Source of the DNA: Ilumatobacteraceae bacterium
GTDB taxonomy: Bacteria; Actinomycetota; Acidimicrobiia; Acidimicrobiales; Ilumatobacteraceae
Assembly (NCBI GenBank): GCA_030727685.1
Contig: JANRBC010000027.1
Coordinates: 1 to 37,265, forward strand
Direction: 5' to 3'
Length of the DNA: 37,265 bases
Positions 8,394-16,881 of the stretch are shown one piece after another; position 1 is the stretch's first letter; each line of letters begins with the position of its first letter. Under the pieces are notes generated by a model. It saw only the letters and a program-made list of their open reading frames with translations. It did no database searches and was not told the origin of the DNA. The translations under genes were made by a program, and so were the position numbers.

Positions 8394-9191
8394 ATGCGTT
8401 TTGACCTGCAAATCAACCCAGGCAATTCAATTTGGCCGATCGCACGCGATGCTGCGGTGGCAGCTGAGGCCGCAGGATTCAAAACTTTGTGGACAGTCGA
8501 CCATCTTGCAGGCGATGTTATGCGCGCACCCGACATGCCTGAGTGTTTTACATTGCTCGGCGCACTTGCCGGTGTGACTTCAAAGATAGAACTCGGGCCG
8601 CTAGTTGTAAATGTCGGCAACCGTCACCCTGCGATTCTCGCCAACAGTGTGGCGACAATGCAACAGATTTCTGGTGGACGATTCGTTTTGGGTTTGGGTG
8701 CGGGCTCGTCACCGAATAGTCCGTTTGCTGCTGAACGCAGAGCAATTGGTTTGTTGCCTCCTGCCAAACTCGCTGACCGTCATGCTGCAGTTATCGAGGC
8801 TCTCGATGTAATGAATGAAATGTGGTCGCCAGCACGACGTGCCGAACTTGCAGCGTTTCCGATTGCGAACCCGAAACCAGATGTGATTATTGGCGCCAAC
8901 AGTGTTGCGCTGGCAAAAATTGCAGGCGAGCGCACGAATGGCATAAACATTCGCGCCAGCCATGATCAGGCTGGTGAATTTTTGGCAGCAGCAAAACTCG
9001 CACACGATAATTCGGGGATAGACAAACCTTTTACGGTTTCAGTTTGGGAGCATTACGACGAGGCGCTATTGCGTGGCGACGACCCGCGCTTAGATGTTTG
9101 GCGAAGTTGGGGTGTCGATCGCGTGATTTTGCTGATGTTCAAGTCAGTCGACTTCGCCGCGCTCAACCGCGCCGCCAAATTTTTAAACTAG
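8394..9191 (+). CDS. LLM (luciferase-like) flavin/F420-dependent oxidoreductase
   Basis: This 265-aa TIM-barrel protein belongs to the bacterial-luciferase/F420-reductase superfamily. Recognisable are the N-terminal beta strand MRFDLQI, VDHLAGD, the conserved stretch LGPLVVNVGNRHPAILA, and the GRFVLGLGAGSSP turn that binds the cofactor phosphate. It is somewhat shorter than many LLM proteins (about 300-350 aa) but appears intact. It starts 6 nt after a TAGCCT hexamer, divergent from the PhyH-Rieske pair. Use of F420 rather than FMN is plausible because fbiC is in the window, but it is not shown. It converges on leuS with a 13-bp gap. Confidence 0.82.
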   Translation: MRFDLQINPGNSIWPIARDAAVAAEAAGFKTLWTVDHLAGDVMRAPDMPECFTLLGALAGVTSKIELGPLVVNVGNRHPAILANSVATMQQISGGRFVLGLGAGSSPNSPFAAERRAIGLLPPAKLADRHAAVIEALDVMNEMWSPARRAELAAFPIANPKPDVIIGANSVALAKIAGERTNGINIRASHDQAGEFLAAAKLAHDNSGIDKPFTVSVWEHYDEALLRGDDPRLDVWRSWGVDRVILLMFKSVDFAALNRAAKFLN

Positions 9192-9204
9192 CGACTAACG
9201 CAAT

Positions 9205-12078
9205 TTAGAGGACGAAGTTGATTAGGCGTTTGGGGACGATGACGATTTTGGCCGGAGTGGCGCCGGCTAGTGCGGCGATGACTTTTGCGTCGGCGAGTGC
9301 GAGTGCTCGCAATTCGTCGTCTGAGATGTCTGCAGGTGCAGCCAAACGGGTCCGCAGTTTGCCGTTGATCTGAACCGGTATCTCAATGGTTTCGCTGAGC
9401 AAAAGTTTGGGATCAGCAACCGGAAACGCTGCATACGTAATTGGTGCCTGGGTGCCGAGTTTTTGCCACAATTCTTCAGCGATGTGAGGGCACAGCGGAG
9501 ACAACATTTGAGTTAGCGGCACCGCGATTTCACGCGGTGTCGAGCCGACAGCATTGACATGCACGGTCAATGCATTATTGAGTTCGATCAGTTTTGAAAT
9601 TGCGGTATTGAATCGCAAGTTCTCCATGTCTTGGCGCACGCCGTCGATGCAACGGTGCAGGGCACGACGCAACTCAAGTGGTGCCGGCTCATCGGAAACA
9701 TGCAGCTCATTAGTTTCTTCATCGACCATGTTGCGCCAAGTGCGTTGCAGAAAGCGTTGCATGCCGACAACATCGCGGGTGTTCCATGGTCGACTGGCAT
9801 CAAGTGGACCGGTGCTCATTTCGTAGAGTCTGAATGTGTCGGCACCAAACTCGTCGTACATCTCGTCAGGCGTGACGATATTTTTTAAACTTTTGCCCAT
9901 CTTGCCGTATTCGCGAACGACAGTTTCGCCTTCGAATAAGTAATTGCCATTTTGCTCGACAACTTCGTTAGCGGGCACAGTTTGACCGCGCGAGTCGCGA
10001 TATGCGTACGCCTGAATGTATCCCTGATTAAAAAGTTTATGAAACGGTTCTTCGCTTGAGACATGACCAAGGTCGAACAACACTTTGTGCCAGAAGCGTG
10101 AATAAAGCAAGTGCAAAACTGCGTGCTCGACGCCTCCAACATATAGGTCGACGCCACCAGTGTGACCAGCATGCTTCGGGCCCATCCAGTAGCGCTCGAC
10201 TTGCGCGTCGACGAAGCGCTCGCTGTTGGTCGGGTCGAGGTAGCGCAACTCATACCAACACGAGCCAGCCCATTGTGGCATCACATTGACTTCGCGTCGA
10301 TATGTTTTTTTGCCGTCACCGAGATCAAGTTCAACTTTCAGCCAATCGGTAACTCGTGCGAGTGGCGGCATCGGGTCAGTTGTTTCGTCGTTGGGGTCGA
10401 GCGCTTGCGGCTTGAAATCGGTGAGTTCAGGAAGTTTGACGGGCAGTAACTCGTCAGGCACTGAATGCGGCATGTCGTTTTCGTCATAAACAATCGGAAA
10501 AGGCTCGCCCCAATAACGCTGTCGCGAAAACAACCAGTTGCGAAGTTTGTAAGTAATTGCCGACTCACCGCACTTATTTTTTTCAAGCCAAGAGTTAACT
10601 TGCACGATTGCTTCGCTCATCGAACGTTTGCCGTCGAGCGAAAGATTTTTGTTCGACGAGTTGATAAAAGTGCCTTCGCCGACAAACGCAGATGGCCAAA
10701 GCGTGCAATCGGTGGTTGGCGAAATGTTATTGCTCGCAAACCACTCATTTGGCGGCATTTGAATCGCAACAATTGGCAAGTTGTAGGCGCGAGCGAACTC
10801 AAAGTCGCGCTGGTCGCCAGATGGCACAGCCATGATCGCGCCAGTGCCGTAGCCCATCAAAACATAATCGGCGATCCAAACCGGAATTTGCTCGCCAGTA
10901 ACTGGGTTGGTCGCAGTTGCGCCAGTGTCGACGCCAGTTTTTTTGCGGTCGTCATTTTGGCGTTCATTGTCGTTGAGCTTGCGCGCTGACTCACGATATT
11001 TTTCAACGGCCGAGCGCTGCGATTTTGTAGTCAGTGCATCAACAAGCGGATGCTCGGGCGACAGAACCATGAAAGTCGCACCGAAAAGCGTGTCGGGCCG
11101 AGTTGTGAAGACTTCGATCTCGCCAGCCGAAGAAGAAAACCTCACGCGCGCGCCAGTACTTCGGCCGATCCAATTGCGCTGCATGAGTTTTATCGACTCT
11201 GGCCAATCGAGTCGATCTAAGTCGTCTAACAAGCGATCGGCATACGCAGTGATGCGCATTGTCCATTGGCGCATGTTGCGTTTGAACACAGGATAATTGC
11301 CGATGTCGCTACGACCTTCAGCGGTAACTTCTTCGTTGGCCAAAATTGTGCCAAGACCTGGGCACCAGTTCACTGGTGCGTTGGCGAGATAGACCAAGCG
11401 ATAGTCGTCGAGAATTTTGCGCTGCTCAACTTTTGAAAGTTGGTTCCATTCTTTTGTCGATTGAGATGCAGTCAGTTGTCGTTTTGAAGTAGCAAATTCT
11501 TTTTCAAGTTCGCTGATGTGGCGTGCTTTTTTGAGTTTCTCGTCATACCAAGAATTGAAAATTTGAAGAAATATCCATTGTGTCCAGCGATAATAACTTT
11601 CGTCGGTGGTGCTGACACTTCGTCGTTGGTCGTGGGCCAAGCCAAGTCGTCGAAGTTGGCGGCGCATGTTTGCGATGTTCGACTCAGTGTTGATTCGCGG
11701 GTGAATGCCGGTGACGATTGCATGTTGTTCTGCAGGCAGACCAAACGAGTCGTAGCCAATTGAGTGCAAAACATTTTTGCCCGTCATTCGCTTAAAGCGA
11801 CCGAAGACATCAGTTGCGATATAGCCAAGTGGGTGACCGACATGCAGGCCTGCCCCAGATGGATAAGGAAACATGTCAAGAATAAAAAGTTTCTCGCGAC
11901 CGGCGACTCCGGCTGTGTCAGCAAGTGGCCCGGCCGTGTTGGGTGCTTCAAAAGTGCGGTTTTGCTCCCAGTGGTCTTGCCACTTTTGCTCGATACCGGC
12001 GGCCAGCGAAGCGCTATATCGATAGGCAGGTATTGACCCTCCGCGGCCAGTTGACGGAGTGTCTGCAGTTGCGCCCAT
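9205..12078 (-). CDS. leuS: Leucyl-tRNA synthetase
   Basis: This 957-aa class I synthetase charges tRNA-Leu. The HIGH motif is HVGH (79-82) inside DMFPYPSGAGLHVGHPLGY. The editing domain contains the FTTRPDTLFGATF segment. The second signature reads KMGKS instead of the common KMSKS (near residue 728). The C-terminal anticodon-binding region and a short terminal domain (IPVQINGKLRTRL, then AKIVIVPKRLINFVL) are intact. An N-terminal extension of about 20 residues is Gly/Ser/Thr rich. The ATG (12076-12078) has GGAGG just upstream and a TAGGAT hexamer 9 nt away, shared with the divergent rbfA. If the latter gives a 2-3 nt leader, the Shine-Dalgarno would not be transcribed. Confidence 0.98.
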   Translation of the reverse strand: MGATADTPSTGRGGSIPAYRYSASLAAGIEQKWQDHWEQNRTFEAPNTAGPLADTAGVAGREKLFILDMFPYPSGAGLHVGHPLGYIATDVFGRFKRMTGKNVLHSIGYDSFGLPAEQHAIVTGIHPRINTESNIANMRRQLRRLGLAHDQRRSVSTTDESYYRWTQWIFLQIFNSWYDEKLKKARHISELEKEFATSKRQLTASQSTKEWNQLSKVEQRKILDDYRLVYLANAPVNWCPGLGTILANEEVTAEGRSDIGNYPVFKRNMRQWTMRITAYADRLLDDLDRLDWPESIKLMQRNWIGRSTGARVRFSSSAGEIEVFTTRPDTLFGATFMVLSPEHPLVDALTTKSQRSAVEKYRESARKLNDNERQNDDRKKTGVDTGATATNPVTGEQIPVWIADYVLMGYGTGAIMAVPSGDQRDFEFARAYNLPIVAIQMPPNEWFASNNISPTTDCTLWPSAFVGEGTFINSSNKNLSLDGKRSMSEAIVQVNSWLEKNKCGESAITYKLRNWLFSRQRYWGEPFPIVYDENDMPHSVPDELLPVKLPELTDFKPQALDPNDETTDPMPPLARVTDWLKVELDLGDGKKTYRREVNVMPQWAGSCWYELRYLDPTNSERFVDAQVERYWMGPKHAGHTGGVDLYVGGVEHAVLHLLYSRFWHKVLFDLGHVSSEEPFHKLFNQGYIQAYAYRDSRGQTVPANEVVEQNGNYLFEGETVVREYGKMGKSLKNIVTPDEMYDEFGADTFRLYEMSTGPLDASRPWNTRDVVGMQRFLQRTWRNMVDEETNELHVSDEPAPLELRRALHRCIDGVRQDMENLRFNTAISKLIELNNALTVHVNAVGSTPREIAVPLTQMLSPLCPHIAEELWQKLGTQAPITYAAFPVADPKLLLSETIEIPVQINGKLRTRLAAPADISDDELRALALADAKVIAALAGATPAKIVIVPKRLINFVL

Positions 12079-12086
12079 GACCTCCG

Positions 12087-12093
12087 TATCCTA
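12087..12093. promoter_or_regulatory. Shared -10 element between leuS and rbfA
   Basis: TATCCTA reads TATCCT forward, 9 nt before the rbfA ATG at 12102. In reverse it reads TAGGAT, also 9 nt before the leuS ATG at 12078. The divergent starts are separated by only 23 bp, and the element is exactly centred between them. Both transcripts would have leaders of only a few nucleotides. Confidence 0.5.
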
Positions 12094-12101
12094 AACGGCG
12101 T

Positions 12102-12527
12102 ATGGCTAATCAGCGACGACGCTCAAAATCAGCGCGCACCGACACTCGGCGGCGCGTCGCACGAACCGCTCGGTTGAGCGAAACCTTGCGCGAGGTTATT
12201 GCCGACGAACTCACCAAAATTGATGACGATCGGTTGGGCTTCGTGACGATCACAACTGTGGACGTTGATTCTGAAATGAATCGTGGCATTGTTTTTTATG
12301 ATTCGATGCAAGGTGCTGAGGGTGACGAACAGATTCTTGAAGCGCTAAACGATCACCGCAAACGTCTGCAGAGCGTGATTGCCGACCAAGTTCGTGCTCG
12401 GCGTACACCGGTTTTGCAGTTTCGACCTGATGATGCGATTCGGGCCGCACAACGCATCGATGAAGTTTTGCGCCAAGATGAAATTCGTCGCAGAGAACTT
12501 TTTGGTGACAAGAAGTCTGAGAGTTAA
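12102..12527 (+). CDS. rbfA: Ribosome-binding factor A
   Basis: This 141-aa protein is RbfA, a KH-fold factor that binds the 30S subunit and helps 16S rRNA 5'-end maturation. Typical segments are RLSETLREVIADEL near the N-terminus, GFVTITTVDVDSEMNRGIVFYD in the middle (given only as the region around residues 47-68), and the C-terminal TPVLQFRPDD. A basic N-terminal tail (RRRSKSARTDTRRR) precedes the domain. It starts an rbfA-truB-ribF operon, with truB beginning 5 bp after its stop. In most actinobacteria infB lies immediately upstream; here leuS is there instead, in divergent orientation. Confidence 0.95.
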   Translation: MANQRRRSKSARTDTRRRVARTARLSETLREVIADELTKIDDDRLGFVTITTVDVDSEMNRGIVFYDSMQGAEGDEQILEALNDHRKRLQSVIADQVRARRTPVLQFRPDDAIRAAQRIDEVLRQDEIRRRELFGDKKSES

Positions 12528-12532
12528 TTTTC

Positions 12533-13411
12533 GTGGCGAGGCGTAAGCCACCAACGCGACATGGTTTGGTGATCGTTGACAAACCGTCAGGAATGACGAG
12601 TCACGATGTGGTCAGTGTTTTGCGCAAGCAACTCGGCGAACGTCGCATCGGTCATGCCGGCACGCTCGACCCAGATGCGACGGGCGTGTTGTTGGTTGGC
12701 GTCGGCTATGTAACTCGGCTGCTGACATTTCTTTCTGGTCTCGATAAGACATATACAGCGCAAATCGTTTTAGGCTCGGCGACGTCGACTCTTGATTCAT
12801 CTGGCACGGTGACCGCGACTCACGAAATGTCGAGCATCAGTGTCGAAGACGTGCAACGTGTCGTCAAAGAAAATTTCGTTGGCGAAATTTCGCAAGTTCC
12901 GCCGATGGTGTCGGCTCTTAAGGTTGACGGTGTTCGTCTGCACGAACTTGCACGACAAGGCATTGAAGTCGAGCGTGCTGCACGCGAGTTGACGATTCAT
13001 GGTTTTAAAGTTTTTGGCATGTCTGAGCCAGGTGTCATTGATGTCGAGGTTCATTGCAGTTCGGGTACATATATAAGGTCTCTTGCCGATGACGTTGGTC
13101 GAGCACTCGGTGGCTCGGCGCATTTGCGCAACCTTCGTCGCATAAGCGTCGGCGGGTTTTCGCAGAGCGAGTGTTCGAATCTTGAAGACCCAGTAGTACA
13201 TCCACCGATAACTGCTGTGAGAACGATGAGCCGTGTTGTTGCTGATGAACAGATGCAGACGATGATCAAACACGGTCGCGAACTAGAAAAGTTCGACTCG
13301 CCAGCGCCGTGGGTTCTGGTTGATGACGAAAATGCCGTGTTGGCTGTTTATGAACTGGGCCCATCAGGTCGCGCGAAGCCGAGCGTCGTAATGGCCAACG
13401 CAGTAGCGTAA
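12533..13411 (+). CDS. truB: tRNA pseudouridine(55) synthase TruB
   Basis: This 292-aa enzyme converts uridine 55 of the tRNA T-loop to pseudouridine. The catalytic-Asp motif is present as GHAGTLDPDATGVLLVG; the Asp after TL is the nucleophile. The downstream KTYTAQIVLGSATSTLD and CSSGTYIRSLADDVG segments are family hallmarks. A C-terminal PUA-like region follows residue ~230. The start is GTG at 12533, five bases after the rbfA stop, and the N-terminus (ARRKPPTRHGLVIVDKPSGMTS) matches TruB. The ribF ATG follows 5 bp after the stop. Cotranscription with rbfA and ribF is the classical arrangement. Confidence 0.97.
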   Translation: MARRKPPTRHGLVIVDKPSGMTSHDVVSVLRKQLGERRIGHAGTLDPDATGVLLVGVGYVTRLLTFLSGLDKTYTAQIVLGSATSTLDSSGTVTATHEMSSISVEDVQRVVKENFVGEISQVPPMVSALKVDGVRLHELARQGIEVERAARELTIHGFKVFGMSEPGVIDVEVHCSSGTYIRSLADDVGRALGGSAHLRNLRRISVGGFSQSECSNLEDPVVHPPITAVRTMSRVVADEQMQTMIKHGRELEKFDSPAPWVLVDDENAVLAVYELGPSGRAKPSVVMANAVA

Positions 13412-13416
13412 TTTTG

Positions 13417-14370
13417 ATGATTATTGTCAACGACTCAACTTTTGACTTTGGTCAAAGTGCGCCTCGCAAGCGCAGTGTCGTCACGATCGGTGCTTACGAC
13501 GGCGTGCATCGCGGGCATCAGGCAGTCATTGATCAGGTGCGTCAGCAAGCAGAAATTCTGGATGCGCGAAGCGTCGTAGTCACGTTTGATCGTCACCCGG
13601 CAAGTGTTGTTCGGCCGGCATCTGCGCCACTTTTGCTTACTGATCTCGATCAGAAAATTGAATTGTTGGCAAACACCGGCCTTGATGCGACATGCATCGT
13701 TAAATTCGACGAGGCGTCGAGTCGTGAAACACCTACTGATTTTGTGAAGCGCGTTCTTGTAGATGGATTATCTGCCAAGCGTGTGATAATCGGCGAAGAC
13801 TTTCACTTTGGTCATAAGCGCGGCGGCAATGTCGCACTACTTCGCGAACTCGGGCCGAAATTCGATTTCGATGTGACGCCGATTGAACTGATCAGCCGCG
13901 GTGATGGTGTCGATGAACCAGTAAGTAGCACTGCGATTCGTCGTGCCTTGGCTGGCGGTCAAGTCGAACTCGCCACACAGTTATTAGGGCATCACTTCGA
14001 GGTTCGCGGCAAAGTTGTGCACGGTGACCAACGAGGTCGAACGATTGGTTTTCCGACGGCGAATATCGAAGTGCCCAAGGCGATTTGTATTCCTGCTGAC
14101 GGTGTTTATGCCGGGGTTTTAACGCGAGCCAACGGCGACACGCATGTTTGTGCGATCAATCTGGGCCGACGACCCACTTTTTATGAGCACGCCGATCACT
14201 CGCTGTTAGAAGCCCATCTGCTCGACTTCGACGGCGACCTTTATGGCCAAGCAGTTCGGGTTTCGTTCTCACATTTCTTGCGCGGTGAACGCAAATTCGA
14301 AAACATTGACGCGTTGAAAATGCAACTCAAACACGACATCGAGCAAACTCGCGCCGTATCTGGTCTTTAG
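13417..14370 (+). CDS. ribF: Bifunctional riboflavin kinase/FAD synthetase
   Basis: This 317-aa enzyme makes FMN and then FAD from riboflavin. The N-terminal adenylyltransferase domain carries the GAYDGVHRGHQ nucleotide-binding motif, and IIGEDFHFGHKRGG follows. The C-terminal kinase domain carries GRTIGFPTANI. Length is normal. An in-frame TTG one codon earlier (13414) is less likely than ATG 13417. It is the third gene of rbfA-truB-ribF. Its TAG overlaps the reverse TAA of fbiC in TTAG (14367-14370). Flavins produced here would serve flavoenzymes; the fbiC next door uses a precursor of the same pathway. Confidence 0.97.
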   Translation: MIIVNDSTFDFGQSAPRKRSVVTIGAYDGVHRGHQAVIDQVRQQAEILDARSVVVTFDRHPASVVRPASAPLLLTDLDQKIELLANTGLDATCIVKFDEASSRETPTDFVKRVLVDGLSAKRVIIGEDFHFGHKRGGNVALLRELGPKFDFDVTPIELISRGDGVDEPVSSTAIRRALAGGQVELATQLLGHHFEVRGKVVHGDQRGRTIGFPTANIEVPKAICIPADGVYAGVLTRANGDTHVCAINLGRRPTFYEHADHSLLEAHLLDFDGDLYGQAVRVSFSHFLRGERKFENIDALKMQLKHDIEQTRAVSGL

Positions 14371-16736
14371 ACCGCACTCATTTCGTAGAGCGTTGAGCGT
14401 CGTCGCAACGTGCGGCCAAGAGGCGAAGTTATTGCCCTGAAAGACTCTTCGTTCATTTCTTGACCGTGGCTTGCGCCGGCTGCGCGTGAAATATTTTCGT
14501 TCATGAGCGTGCCACCCAGATCGTTGCAACCAGCCTGCAAAAGTTGAGTCGCGCCAGCGTGACCGATTTTTGTCCATGAGACTTGAATATTGTCGATGTG
14601 GCCGCGATAAGCGATGCGGGCGATGGCGTGCATTAAAACGGTTTCTCTGAATGTTGGGCCACGACGCGATTTGTGTTGCAGATAGATCGGCGATGCCATG
14701 TGCACGAATGGAAGACCTACAAACTCGGTAAACCCGCCAGTTTCTTTTTGCAGATCGCGAGTTCGCACAATGTGTTTTGCCCAACTTTGCGGGTGTTCGA
14801 CAGACCCAAACATGATCGTGATGTTTGAGCGCAAGCCCGCTTTGTGAGCAACACGGTGACATTCAAGCCACTCTTCTGTGTTGATTTTGTCAGAGCAGAT
14901 AATCGCACGTACGTCATCATCTAAAATTTCGGCGGCAGTTCCGGGCAACGAGGCGAGGCCCGCTTCTTTTAATCGAATTATGTAATCGTGCAACGGTTCG
15001 CCGAGCCTCTTCGCGCCCTCGGTGACTTCGAGCGCGGTAAAACCGTGAATGTGCATCTCGGGTACGGCAGTTTTGACAGCACGGGCAACATCTATGTAAT
15101 AGTCGCCGTCAAAATCTGGATGAATGCCACCCTGCAGAGTTACTTCGGTGGCACCGAGTTGCCAGGCTTCGCTTGCTCGAGCGGCGATGTCATCAAGAGT
15201 CAAAAGATATGGGGTACCGCGGAGGTTCAAACTAAGTGGGCCTTTTGAAAATCCGCAGAACTTGCATTTAAACGTGCAGACATTGGTGTAGTTGATGTTG
15301 CGGTTGTGAACCCACGTAACAACATCACCGACTGCCTGCACACGCAGACTGTCGGCAAGTTGCGCAACTGCGTTTACTTCGGCGCCACGTGCGCCAAACA
15401 GCGTGACGATTTCGTCCTGACCAACTTCTTGTTGCAGTTCGACACCTCGCAAAATTTCGGCGATCGGACCAGAAATCTTTTTGTTTTCGATTTGCGTGCT
15501 GATCAAAACCGGCGGGGGATTATTCGCGCCTGAATACCATTGGGTAGAGCGGTGGCCAATCAAGACAACTTCTGCGCCATCGTGCACGACATCAGCCGCA
15601 GTTACTTTTTCTGGCCAGACTTGACCTGGGTCGTCTCGACCGAGACCTTCGGCGTCGCTGCGGTCGAGAATTTTAAAGTGCAACGAGTCGTCGAGCCATT
15701 TTGTTGGCGAGTTTGCAAATTCTGGATAAATCGTCAGTCGCGGCGCGAGAGCTTTTTCGCGTTTCTCTGTTGCGTCGCGAAGTTTGTCAAGCGAAGGCCA
15801 TGGCCGCTCTGGATTCACATGGTCTGCTGTAACCGGCGAAACGCCTCCCCAGTCGTCGATACCTGCATCGAGCAGCACGCCAAAGTCGTCGCTCAAATTC
15901 GGTGGGGCTTGCAAATGAATTTCGGGTGGCAAGATAATGCGAGCAGCGGCGATCGACCACAAATATTCGTCTTGCGGACATGGTTTTTCGCGTTGCATTA
16001 TCGTCAGCGGTTTGGGCAAAAAGTTCTGCACGATCACTTCTTGAATGTGGCCGTACTTCGCATGTGATTCGGCGATTGCTTCGAGGGCAATGATTCGATC
16101 TTGGCGAGTCTCGCCAATACCAACCAAGATGCCGGTTGTGAATGCGATATTCAGTTCGCCAGCGAAGTTGAGTGTGTCGAGTCGGCGTTGCGGCTCTTTG
16201 TCTGGCGCACCGCGATGGCAATCTAAATCATCGCGCAATGATTCGAGCATCATGCCTTGTGACGGTGAGACACGACGCAGCATTGCAAGTTCATCGCGGT
16301 AGAGCGCACCTGCGTTCGCGTGCGGCAACAAACCTGTTTCGCGCAATACGAGTGCAGCCATGTCGTGCAAATAGTGCACAGTGCTGTCGTAGTTGTTTTG
16401 CTTCAGCCAGTCTTTGGCGACTTCATAGCGCAACTCTGGGCGCTCGCCGAGCGTGAACAATGCTTCGTGGCACCCAAATTTTGCACCTTGCTTGGCAATT
16501 TCCAGAACTTGTTCAGGTGAGAGATATGGATTTTCTAGGCGAGCAGGTGGCTGCGCAAAAGTGCAGTATCCGCACTTGTCGCGGCACAACATCGTGAGTG
16601 GAATAAAAACTTTTGGCGAGAACGTAATTCGGCTGCCGAATGCTTGATCGCGAATTTTTCGCGCAAGGACCATCAGTTCGCTGGTTGGCTGCGTGACTAA
16701 AGACGACTGTGACGACGCGCGATGGCTCTCAGACAA
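14367..16736 (-). CDS. fbiC: FO synthase (fused CofG/CofH) for coenzyme F420
   Basis: This 789-aa protein is the fused actinobacterial enzyme with two radical-SAM domains. The CofG-like half binds a [4Fe-4S] cluster through C51, C55 and C58 (CRDKCGYC). The CofH-like half does so through C487, C491 and C494 (CTFKCKFC). Together they join tyrosine and 5-amino-6-ribitylaminouracil to form FO, the deazaflavin core of F420 (established for FbiC). The start is TTG at 16736, supported by GGAGGG about 7 nt upstream. The next in-frame ATG is codon 22, still before the first cluster motif. It lies downstream of ribE and the chorismate mutase fusion on the same strand, after a 145-bp gap. Confidence 0.97.
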   Translation of the reverse strand: MSESHRASSQSSLVTQPTSELMVLARKIRDQAFGSRITFSPKVFIPLTMLCRDKCGYCTFAQPPARLENPYLSPEQVLEIAKQGAKFGCHEALFTLGERPELRYEVAKDWLKQNNYDSTVHYLHDMAALVLRETGLLPHANAGALYRDELAMLRRVSPSQGMMLESLRDDLDCHRGAPDKEPQRRLDTLNFAGELNIAFTTGILVGIGETRQDRIIALEAIAESHAKYGHIQEVIVQNFLPKPLTIMQREKPCPQDEYLWSIAAARIILPPEIHLQAPPNLSDDFGVLLDAGIDDWGGVSPVTADHVNPERPWPSLDKLRDATEKREKALAPRLTIYPEFANSPTKWLDDSLHFKILDRSDAEGLGRDDPGQVWPEKVTAADVVHDGAEVVLIGHRSTQWYSGANNPPPVLISTQIENKKISGPIAEILRGVELQQEVGQDEIVTLFGARGAEVNAVAQLADSLRVQAVGDVVTWVHNRNINYTNVCTFKCKFCGFSKGPLSLNLRGTPYLLTLDDIAARASEAWQLGATEVTLQGGIHPDFDGDYYIDVARAVKTAVPEMHIHGFTALEVTEGAKRLGEPLHDYIIRLKEAGLASLPGTAAEILDDDVRAIICSDKINTEEWLECHRVAHKAGLRSNITIMFGSVEHPQSWAKHIVRTRDLQKETGGFTEFVGLPFVHMASPIYLQHKSRRGPTFRETVLMHAIARIAYRGHIDNIQVSWTKIGHAGATQLLQAGCNDLGGTLMNENISRAAGASHGQEMNEESFRAITSPLGRTLRRRSTLYEMSAV

Positions 16737-16881
16737 CTTGACCCTCCGATGGGTATTGGCTTAACTATTTTGAGAGCGCCCGACCAAGTTTCTTTGCCGT
16801 GTTAGAGAGGCGAAGACACTTGTATTTGCCGTGCGCCTTTAACCGTAGCGCCGCCGTCACCGATGCGCAAGCGCAAGCTCG
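16737..16881 (-). promoter_or_regulatory. 145-bp leader/promoter region of fbiC
   Basis: No gene was found here. On the reverse strand it ends in GGAGGG, a strong ribosome binding site for the TTG start of fbiC. TTGGTC followed 17 nt later by TTAAGC is a weak promoter candidate. No convincing terminator for the upstream chorismate mutase fusion was seen, so fbiC may be read from both an internal promoter and the ribE operon. Confidence 0.35.

Noticed and set aside
15540-16067. Forward open frame of 175 codons inside fbiC.
   Set aside because: Antisense to the well-supported FO synthase; composition has no protein-family features.
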